DNA of 64,000 bases from Sinonovacula constricta (lineage: Eukaryota > Mollusca > Bivalvia > Cardiida > Solecurtidae), in assembly GCA_007844125.1 (NCBI GenBank), contig CM017558.1:22286556-22350555 (forward strand), in the 5' to 3' direction. This document shows, in pieces, positions 49,258 to 64,000 of the stretch. Position numbers and translations under genes: made by a program. Every line of letters starts with the position of its first letter. The stretch's first letter is position 1. The notes beneath the pieces were generated by a model that was not told the origin of the DNA, searched no databases, and saw only the letters and a list, made by a program, of their open reading frames with translations.

Positions 49258-50490
49258 TCTCGTCAAAGACAGGATGTATTATGGAATCACCCATGGCGGT
49301 TGGACTGGTGGCGTCCAGGTGTTTGTCCGGAGCATAACTCCAAGACTATCAAAGCTATTGACTTGGATCTATAGGTGGATAGATATCATTGAGACGAAGT
49401 GTGGTGCGCAAGAACCATCACTCTGCACTTCATGACGTGCAGGGTTATATCCCTTTTTCTTGTCCGGAGCATAATTCCTACATTATCAAAGCTATTGACT
49501 TAAAACTTGTTACATAGATGGATCTTATTGAGATGAAGTGCCGTGCACAAGAACAATAGCTCTGTACTTCATGATTTTGGAGTTATGCCCCTTTATTTAA
49601 TTTCTTGTCCAGAGCATAACTCCTAGGATATCAAAGCTATCTACTTGAAACTTTCTTGGTATATAGATCTCATTGACACAAAGTGCATTGCACAAGAACC
49701 ATCACTCTGCATGTCATGATGTTGGAGTAATTGCCCTTTGTTTAATTTCCTTGTCCGGAGCATAACTCCTGCATTATCAAAGCTATTGACTTGAAACTTG
49801 ATAAATAGATAGGTCTTATTGAGACAAACTGCAGTGCACAGGAACTGTAGCTCTTTACTCCATGATTTTGGAGTTATTCCCCTTTGTTAAATTATATTGC
49901 TTTGAGCATAATTTTTATGTTATCAAAACTGTTGATTTAAAACTTCTCAGGTGGATAGATCTCATTTAGACTGAGTGCAATGCATTACTGTACGCTTCAT
50001 GATTTTGGAGTATAACCCTTAGTTCAATTTTCATACTCTATGGTTTTCCGGATCATACTTATTCATTAACAAAGCTATTGACTTGAAACTTCATAGATGG
50101 ATAGATGTTATTGAAACAGAGTGCAGTGCACAAGAACCATCATGCTCCTCTTCATATTTTTGAGTAATGCCTCTATCTGTACAAATGTCATTACTCTCTC
50201 ATGTATATTTTTTGTATATTTGATGGTATTCCCCTTTGATATTTTTATTACCTAGATTGCAGTCTACAATCATGCAAGAGTGCATTGCAAAACAGTGCAC
50301 ATCAGTTTGGCTTATTTAAGATTTTTTTATGTTATTCTACCTTTATTTCTTGCTTATTTTTCTTGCAATAACCCAGAATGCAGTCCAAAACTTTGCCATA
50401 CTGCATTGCACAAGAATGCACAGCAGTTTGTTTTGAATTGCTCTATTGACGAGCATATTTTGCTCTGCCTTGCGGTGCTCTTGTTTTGTA
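49258..50490 (+). mobile_element. Element with six internal 145-bp tandem monomers
   Basis: The left flank (AGGATGTATTATGGAATCAC then CCATGGCGG) and right flank (CAAAACTTTGCCATACTGCA through TTGCGGTGCTCTTGTTTTG) are shared with 60178-60670. Between them TCCGGAGCATAACTCC-type motifs start monomers at 49326, 49463, 49608, 49754, about 49901 and 50047. Each monomer runs through CAAAGCTATTGACTTGAAAC and ATGATTTTGGAGTTATGCCC. The architecture (unique ends around 1-6 satellite-like monomers) resembles the pearl/Helitron-like elements of bivalves; that assignment is inference. No coding capacity. Confidence 0.75.
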
Positions 50491-50494
50491 AAAT

Positions 50495-51475
50495 CGTATA
50501 CTTCTTGAAGCTTAGACTGAGTACATTTGGAATACTGTACTCTGTTATCAGCTCTGTCTCAAGGTGTTTTTGAACATCTTCCCAATTTTAGCTTAATTAG
50601 TCAGTTGATAATTATGTTTTATAACATTTTAAACATTCCCAGTATGTTTAATATGGCCAACATGACCTGCGATTTACTTCTCCAAAAGTCTTGCAGACCT
50701 TATGTAGGTACAGTGATTTACTACAAAAAAAGTTGGAAAATATAAAAATGTGAAAGATTTATATCTTTCTGTATAAGAAGTACTGGTAAACAACAAGAAA
50801 TAATGTGGTTTTAGGTAGAATTTAAGGTCATGGCAAGGTATATCAATGACCATTGTTTAGTTATAGCTACAATATTTTTTCCTTTTTATATACTAATATT
50901 AACTGATCGACTAAAGAAATTAGTCAGTCTGCTTAAAAAACTTCCAGTCACTTATTGACAGTCTTAGTAACAACACATTGTTGGCGAATCTCAATTCCTG
51001 TACATATATAGAAATTGGCTTTTACATTATTTTAAGCTTAATTTTTAATTCAGACTTATTCTTCGTCTATCTTTTTATATTAATATATTTATGCTATTCA
51101 TATAATCAAAAAATGATATGTCTCTGGTCTTGATATTCAGTATTGTTCTTAACAACCATATAAAGTTGTTTCCTATAAATTCAATTAATTAAGTAAAGAT
51201 ATATTTTATCGCCATGTAAGTGTGAAATTAGTTCTCATTGTGAAATTATTCCTCTTGTTACTGTTTACTATGTGTCAACTCTTTGAAAAGGGCAGTAGAC
51301 ATTTGGACAATACAAGCTGTAATATGTTTTTGTAATATTGAGAGCTGGCAATGTGTCATTTGACACATTTAACACTCGGGGGTGACATTTAAGTGGTAGA
51401 GAAAGGTAACCTTTCTAAACACTTATATTGCTACATTTAAGCCATACAGAATTGGAAGTAGTTTACCAACAAATA
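50495..51475. other. AT-rich DNA, nothing recognised
   Basis: No coding exon, RNA gene or repeat family member could be supported. Confidence 0.4.
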
Positions 51476-51479
51476 CAGG

Positions 51480-51598
51480 CTAAAATGACTAGACAGGTTT
51501 TCCAGTCTGATCAACAAGTGGTGAAGATCCTGACTCAAGTTCCAAATGGAAACTAGAATCAACAGAATCAACACTATTTGCCGAAAGCCTGATCAATT
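51480..51598. repeat. Fold-back element
   Basis: CAGTCTGATCAACAAGTGG then GAAGATCCTGAC and AACACTATTTGCCG carry the arm motifs in diverged form. It abuts the LINE fragment. Confidence 0.4.
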
Positions 51599-51599
51599 C

Positions 51600-52240
51600 A
51601 TGATTAACAGGCCAAGAGTTATTTGTTTGTTAGGTTACAGCTTCCTGCACTTTCCAAAGTGGATAGTATTGTTTGTAACAAATTACACGCAATTAAGCCT
51701 AACATTGGTGCCAATGTCTTTGCTTGCAGAGAAAGTCCACAGGAAGACATAGCTCTTACCCTCTGTCGCATTGGACATACTAGATTAACTCATTCATATC
51801 TCCTAAAAAGATAAGTTCAACCTGTATGTGTTCCTTGCCAGGAACCACTGTCAGTCAACCATATTTTATTGCAGTGTATCGACACAGACCATGTTCGGAC
51901 GAAATATTTTAATGTCAATAATGTTTATGAACTGTTTAAGACCGTGTCGGATTCTAAACTTGTTTGCTTCTTGAATGAGATCAATATTCTTAATAAGTTA
52001 TAAATTTTTAAACTGTTTATTTAGTGAATGTATACATTTTTAAACCATTCAATATATTAACCTGTTTTCAATTATACTGCACTTTTTTTAACCAGATAGA
52101 TTTTTATATTTTTCTATATTTTACTCACATAGTTTAGTTTAACCTGATTATGCTATATTCACATTAAACGTTGTATTCGGCGCCATATGACCTGTTTAGT
52201 GATGGTGTGTCGTAAAACCCAAATAATAAATAAATAATTC
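51600..52240 (+). mobile_element. 3' end of a non-LTR retrotransposon (LINE)
   Basis: The frame 51623-52003 encodes the C-terminal part of a LINE ORF2. The motif LCRIGHTRLTHSYLLKR is the conserved end of the RNase-H-like region, followed by a CX2CX7HX4C zinc knuckle (CVPC, NHILLQC) and NEINILNKL before TAA at 52001-52003. One in-frame TAA at 51812-51814 breaks it. The 3' UTR ends in a TAAA-repeat tail near 52239. The copy is 5'-truncated, as usual for such elements, and inactive. The clade (Jockey or I group) is an inference from the zinc knuckle and RNase-H-like end. Confidence 0.8.
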
Positions 52241-52244
52241 CAAA

Positions 52245-53390
52245 GTAGAATTTCTCAGTCAAAACTTGGTTCCATTCAATTGTGGACTTAATTGTGTAAC
52301 AACTAATAAATTTCTCCTCTTACTAAGTAATAGATTTTGATCCTATATTATACCTAATCCTTTCTACAATAAGTAAGGCCAATAAACCAGACTTACCGGT
52401 ATTCTTAGGTTTTAGCCTGCAAAATTAAATAAAGGAAACTAAATACTGTGCTACGTATATGGCAGAAAAAAACAAGTGAACATATGTTATCTGATTGTAC
52501 AGCTCCAGCTGGGAACGGGATGATCTGGATTGGGGCTTTTGGCCAAAGTTGGAAAAATTTGTGCAGCAGATTAAGACTAAATGCATTTCCCATAAGCTTT
52601 ATCGTATAACTGCAAAGTTACAGATGATATTTGTTTGTGGTTATTGTTGTAACTGCTTGGTGGGAGTGTTTGTTGAAGTGATGACATCACACATTGTCTA
52701 GCAGCCTCACTTAGCTCCATGTTGTGCCTTCACACTGGAACAACAAGAGGGTGTCAACTGCCACAAGAAAAGGTTATGTATGGCACAAGTGGGTTTTGGA
52801 TTGTGTCACATTGTTATAAGCTTTTACAACACTTGCTGTTTTAACAAACTGTGACTCACTTCTGACTCTTAGCCTGCTAAGCACAAATTGGTCAAGCTTA
52901 GCCTCATATGTATATCTAGATGTGCCAGAATTCTAAGCGAAATATTAACTATTTCCTGCCAGCTCTTTTCATTACAACTTTTACATGGCAGTGTTAGCAA
53001 TTTACTACTTGTGAAGGGTGTAAAGTGTTCTCCTGTACAAGAATTAACCGGCAGTATAGTTGTGCTCAGATTTCTACTTTGTCTAGAGTCCCAGCTGACG
53101 GCTGACAGTCACTATATTATGTTGCGTCAAAGATATTTGTCTGACATATGAGTTTGGTGATGGAGACACAGGTTCTGTGAATTGTAATTGGCTCCCATCT
53201 GTGGCATCATTTACATGCATCCAATTAGGAGTGGACAAGATACACTTTCTCAAGTGGATTTAATTCTCATACATTTTAGTTGTTCAGTCACCTTGAAACA
53301 CTTTATGCCAGATTTCTTGGATTCAGAAATACCGGTAGTCTGCATAGTAAGTAACTATTCACTTGTCATTTTAAGTCAGTAATTGATGTT
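52245..53390. other. Unannotated DNA
   Basis: A partial fold-back end (TTAGCCTGCTAAGCACAAAT) lies at about 52868-52888. Two small frames (52495-52701 and 52888-53151) lack splice or motif support. Confidence 0.4.
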
Positions 53391-53394
53391 ATCA

Positions 53395-54055
53395 GATAGT
53401 ACTGTTTTATAGAAGGTATGTTTTAAGCTCTGAAAATTGTTATCAGTTTATACTATTTCATGTGAAAGAGTGTTTTAAATCTTGGAAATTGATATCGGTT
53501 GATACTATTTTATAGAAATTTGTTATAAATCCTAGAATTTGTTATCAGTTTATACAGTTTTATAAAAAGGTGTTATAAATCCAGGAAACTATTACTAGTT
53601 TATACTATTTTATGTGAAAGTGTGTTTTAAATCTTGGAAATTAATATCGGTTGATACTATTTTATAGAAATTTGTTATAAATCCTAGAATTTGTTATCAG
53701 TTTATACAGTTTTATAAAAAGGTGTTATAAATCCAGGAAACTGTTACCAGTTTATACTATTTTATGTGAAAGTGTGTTTTAAATCTTGGAAATTAATATC
53801 GGTTGATACTATTTTATAGAAATTTGTTATAAATCCTAGAATTTGTTATCAGTTTATACAGTTTTATAAAAAGGTGTTATAAATCCAGGAAAGTGTTACT
53901 AGTTTATACTATTTTATGTGAAAGTGTGTTTTAAATCTTAGAAATTGTCATCAGTTTATACTATTTTATGAGAAAGTGCATTTTAAATCTTGGAAATGGT
54001 TATCAGTTTTTACTATTTTGTAAAAAAGCTTGTTAAAAATCCTGGAAATAAGATA
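53395..54055. repeat. Tandem array with 152-bp higher-order unit
   Basis: Subunits of about 50 bp (TTATCAGTTTATACTATTTT followed by AAATCTTGGAAATT) occur as three variants. The variant containing TGTGAAAG recurs at 53461, 53613, 53766 and 53917, a 151-153 bp spacing. The edges of the array are simple 50-bp units. Confidence 0.9.
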
Positions 54056-54744
54056 ATATTGTTTCTACAATCTTGAAATATAATAGAATATCTGATATTT
54101 GATAAGGTAATTAATACAAAGGATTTGATTTCTGTCTTGCTTTCAGATTTTGTTTTGTTTTCAGGATTTGTGTTGTTTGTGTTGTTTTTCCTGTTTTTGC
54201 TAATAAGTTTTTTTTTAGGATTTTGTCTATTCTATCCAGCTTGCAGAATTAGTTTATAATTTTTATCCAAGTTGATTGTGCCCTGCAGTATATCCAATAT
54301 ACATTGAAGCTTGAAGCTTCCTCCCTTGTGTAGGATGGTAATGATGCAGGGCAACAAATGATAGGATTTGGGTCTTCATGCGCCTTACTGTCTGCATACT
54401 TGGCCGAAACCACAGTGAAAGGAAATATCTCACAATTGGGAGTCTTCCAAATGCTTCTTTATTTCTCAAGGAATTTTCTAGATCCATGCCATGCATTTTA
54501 AAATCACATTGACATTTTCCATTGTGTTGTATGAAAAATGTTTATTTGATATAGTTAAGGTTGGTTAACACTCTTTTAAGTGTCTTGTTAGGAAAGGGCT
54601 ATACTACAAAAATATTGCATGATTATTCGTTAAACTAATTAAAACACTGAAAATTTTGTTTACTCGGTACAGGTTCATTCACTTTTCCGCTAAAGAAAGT
54701 TACTGCAGTAAACTGTTATGTACAGTAAACTATTATTCATCAAA

Positions 54745-54870
54745 CTGCTCAGCCTCTCGCTGTGTGGGTTCGAATCTCGTTGGGGGCAAAGGAATTACTG
54801 TGGGCAGGTCTTCCAGCTGATCTGCAGTGCACTGGTGTTACTACTGAGACAATTTTTCCTGCAATGTATA
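54745..54870 (+). mobile_element. SINE family B fragment
   Basis: Box B region TGGGTTCGAATCTCGTTGGG, then GGCAGGTCTTCCAGCTGA and GCAGTGCACTGGTGTTACTA. The 3' part is lost. Confidence 0.65.
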
Positions 54871-55174
54871 AAAAAAGAACACACACAAAAACAAAAACAA
54901 ACTATTTTTAAGTAAGATAAGAAATCAAATAAAGATACACACGATAACTCCTCATTGCAAAATTATCAAATTTTATGAACATAAGAGATAATTTAGAAGA
55001 AAAGGCATCTGTCAGAAAATGTGTTGGTAAATTGTTTTCCAATAAAATAGTAATCTTGCTCAGTGGTAGTTGTCAGTCTCAATTTAACAAAAATCCATTC
55101 GTTTCTAGACAATCACCACCAAAAATATTCTCACAGGCACTTGAACAAGTATTGTGTTATCTTTAAGTTCTCTA

Positions 55175-55330
55175 AGCATGCATTGATCAGATGTAGGCAA
55201 ATAATGTAGATCCAGAGCATCGAGCCCCCAGAAGCAGTCTGATCAGGATCTGCACTGTTTGCCGCATAGTCTCATACATTAAGTTAAGTAGGCCTTGCAT
55301 ATAGTGCTTAGCAGATCAGCTAAAATTTTG
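55175..55330. repeat. Fold-back element
   Basis: GGCAAATAATGTAGATCCAG and CAGTCTGATCAGGATCTGCA then CTGTTTGCC form the arms. CTAAGCATGCATTGATCA and GTGCTTAGCAGATCAGC form the ends. Confidence 0.65.
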
Positions 55331-55354
55331 TATTTCTTTCCAATAAATGAAGTG

Positions 55355-55445
55355 ATACCTATAACTAAGTGACTAGAGTCACTGGCCTATAACTCATTAG
55401 TCCCCCATCACATGGGTTCGAGTCCTGTTCAGGTTGAAATGTATC
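55355..55445 (+). mobile_element. tRNA-like SINE head fragment
   Basis: AAGTGACTAGAGTCACTGG resembles a box A region, and GGGTTCGAGTCCTG is a box B. No body matching families A to C follows. Confidence 0.45.
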
Positions 55446-55449
55446 AACA

Positions 55450-61410
<5,961 letters not shown>

Positions 61411-62440
61411 TACACACCAAACTTGGTTGCCATGGCAACAAGTTGTTCACATGTGTCAGTAGGTGGATAGAAGATTGTAAATTAGGGTATTTTAGGCTGA
61501 AGCTTGCCATGCATTTTTCTGTGAGCTTATTTGATAGAATGATTGAATGCTCATGATGATACCACAACAGCATTTTAGAAAAGGTTCTGGGATAGCATAG
61601 TTCAAAAAGAAATAGGACTAGTGACCGTAACACTTAGTTGAGCTCAATATATGATCTGGACACAATTATACATTATTTGATTTGTCCATAGTCTTACAAC
61701 AACTGGTCTGATTATGACAGCTGATCATATGGCATTATTTGAAGACTTAATCTGAATCAGTGGATGCACATTTTCTAAATCTTATGCCTGATTGAAGATC
61801 TGCAAACCACCTCCAGGAAACTGAAATACTGTTGGTGGGAACAATAAACCCAACAAACAAAGACCTTTAAAGCTGAATGGTTTAGTCAACTCTCATGAAT
61901 CTTGCCTTTAAGGATCTGATATTTTTCAGTTCTAGTCTGGATCAAGTTTAAGGTGTAAGTCAATCTTTCTTACTAACATCAAAGAGGATGTATGCTGTAA
62001 GCAGAAGTCTATAGATACCATACTACATGCACCTATATGGTAGAAACATAGGTTAAACTGATCTCCTTTATTGCCAAAAACTATACTGAGCTACCATGAT
62101 GGAACAGTGGCCTACAATGTTTGTAGTTTTTGTGAATATAATTTTGTAGTATGTTCTGTGTACATGAGGCAGCCATTGGTTCATAGACTGCTGGTAGAGT
62201 TGTCGTTTCCTTGTTAGTAACTTCACACAAATGGTTATATTTAGTAGAAGAAATGCACACTCTAAATAAAACATATTTCATTTCATATATTTAGACATCA
62301 AAAGTATGTTGAAATGGCTCATTTTGTATGTTTTTAAAATAAATAATGTAAACAAAAGATGTTAATTTCATTATATATTTTATCATAATGCTAAGGGTTT
62401 TTTATAGTGTATGTAGAGAATAAAACATGAAGCTTTATTG
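61411..62440 (+). terminator. SMAD1/5 3' UTR and polyadenylation signals
   Basis: Follows the TGA at 61408-61410. AATAAA occurs at 61843-61848 (inside a SINE tail), at about 62264, and at 62419-62424. I cannot tell which is used. Confidence 0.45.
61797..61862 (+). mobile_element. SINE family A 3' tail fragment in SMAD1/5 3' UTR
   Basis: CAGGAAACTGAAATACTGTT then GGTGGGAACAATAAACCCAA is the last 60 bp of the SINE. It supplies an AATAAA in sense orientation to the SMAD gene. Confidence 0.75.
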
Positions 62441-62444
62441 CGTA

Positions 62445-64000
62445 AAAATGTCCATTGTCTGCTTATAAAACATGAGAATCAACATTACTGGCAACTAGTG
62501 TGCCTTTAATTTCTGACCAATCACAGATTGATGGTGTCATCTGTATGCTTATTAAGTGTATTAAGCTGGCTTTTTATGTCCTAGTTTCACCTACAATTTT
62601 GCTTCAATTTTGATGAAACTTCAAAATCATCTTCAGTATCATAGGAACCTGAGCTCCAGCTATGTTTGATGTGATCAGATGAACATTGCAAGAATTTTTG
62701 CCCCTTTCAATACTACTTCAGATGTTGATATATGGGAATTTGTTAGCTATTAGATAATAGTTCTAGGATTTACCTGTTCAACATAAATATTTGGTAAATA
62801 AAAGTTTCAGTCTAGATGGTTGAAGAAAACTGGCAAGGATGTATGTACCAGTTACACTGCAACTACACACTATGTCCTCTGACATTTTTTCTTCATTACA
62901 TAAGCTTAAACTTTAACAGTTATGACAAAGTTTAAAAGTTGATAAAATTTATGTAAACACTTTTAATTGAAATTGTGATGTTGTTGTTTTTTTAATTAAT
63001 ATGTATAAACATTGCATACATAATTTACCTTAAATAGCCTAAACTTTGCTGAGAGATGTTCATCCTAAGGAAATGGAACTGGTATGAGTTTTAATGGTGT
63101 CTTTAACATTTTAACAAAGACTATGAAAGAATTTTTCATTCAATTGCTAATTAGTTGCTGATAATTGATGATTTGGAACCTTGTTTCTCATAACAGGTTC
63201 TTTAGAGAAATTCCAGAGAAACTGCCAATATGTACTTTACATGCAATTATGTGTCCTCAGTAGCCAGTGGTTATTTTAAACTCTCTTTTCATATGCATTT
63301 ATATGTGTTGATCACAAACCATTAAGTATTTATCTTTCAACTTTCTTGTGCATCTTAAATGATTTGTTAATGTCTATGTTGTGAACTTTTAAGGATTTTG
63401 AGTTTTACATTTTGTCTTGTTGTTATCGTCTTAAGCGAAGTCTTATTTACATTAAATAGATCTGACTTTTTTTTCAATGTTATAAAAAAAATGCATGACA
63501 ATGAAATCTTACCAACTTATGACACCTGTTTTGTGTTACTTTTATTGTTGATGTTATAAAATGAAAATATTTTTTGAGTATTTGGCTACAACATTGTGTC
63601 AGTATACAGGTATTTGTTCTAGTGCTGTCAAGCTAAATGGATACCAATCCATTGTACATGACTATTGTTACATGTTAATGTTGCTGTCAAGTTATATGCA
63701 TTTATCTTACATTGTGTGTCATATGTGTAATTGCTGTGTGTTTGGTACCCTTCATATCAATATATACCCATCATATACATTGTGTAAGTGTTACTGTGTT
63801 GTTAATGCGTGAAGGTGTTACAATGCTGTTAAAGTGTGATGATTTATAAAACCATTTTCAAGGGGGAAGCAAAAATATTTTTAAAAAAGCTATCGGTATA
63901 TAAAATACAATAACTACAGGCAAGAGAGAACAGAGCCACCTCCCCGCAACCCCCTTTAATTAACAACGGTAAGCCAAAAATGCATTTAAAAAATATGGGT
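62445..64000. other. Downstream intergenic DNA
   Basis: No exon or repeat family member is recognised. The frame at 63561-63812 is Cys/Tyr/His-rich, without splice sites or motifs, and is probably chance. Confidence 0.4.

Noticed and set aside
50280..50573. 97-codon plus-strand frame
   Set aside because: It lies in the right flank of the 145-bp-monomer element and is not conserved in the second copy at 60.5 kb.
63561..63812. Cys/Tyr-rich 83-codon frame near the right edge
   Set aside because: Composition reflects repeated TGT/TAC/ATT triplets in low-complexity DNA; no signal peptide with clear cleavage, splice sites or motif.

Overview
The window is animal nuclear DNA, most likely from a bivalve mollusc. 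The base composition is AT-rich, the genes are split by many GT-AG introns, and intronic and intergenic DNA is packed with tRNA-derived SINEs, palindromic fold-back elements, TTAA-flanked inverted-repeat elements and minisatellites. The bivalve assignment is an inference from this repeat style and the gene content; nothing in the window proves the species.

Three protein-coding genes can be rebuilt exon by exon with consistent reading phase. (1) Iduronate 2-sulfatase (IDS), plus strand, 5312-11542, 7 coding exons, about 621 aa, a lysosomal glycosaminoglycan-degrading enzyme with all expected active-site motifs. (2) GSTCD, minus strand, 26384-15188, 14 coding exons, about 732 aa, with a GST C-terminal-like region followed by a Rossmann methyltransferase-like domain. 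(3) A BMP-class receptor-regulated SMAD (SMAD1/5), plus strand, 56887-61410, 5 coding exons, 457 aa, ending in the SSVS phosphorylation tail. IDS and GSTCD converge on about 3.5 kb of intergenic DNA. GSTCD and SMAD1/5 diverge from around 26.6-27.05 kb, where two perfect cAMP-response elements lie. The SMAD coding exon opens with a splice acceptor 10 nt before its ATG, so a non-coding 5' exon must lie upstream; a candidate donor at 27051 would give a first intron of about 30 kb. The three genes have no obvious joint pathway.

The 27-56.8 kb stretch is nearly free of recognisable coding sequence and is dominated by repeats: a 96-bp minisatellite with 12 units, an AT-rich minisatellite split by a SINE, a KpnI-site-rich array, an array with a 152-bp higher-order unit, the 3' end of a non-LTR retrotransposon, a mobile element with internal 145-bp tandem monomers (second copy inside SMAD1/5), and many SINEs, two with clear target-site duplications. 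It also holds an 85-nt pre-miRNA-like hairpin and two small coding-like minus-strand frames I could not identify.

The observations most worth following are: a decayed tandem copy of the start of the last SMAD exon with an intact splice acceptor; replacement of the usual PPxY linker motif in this SMAD; a 3' tail shared by the main SINE family and the local LINE; and the TTAA-flanked element family, including a 94-bp member. I found no evidence for a wholly new biochemical system.
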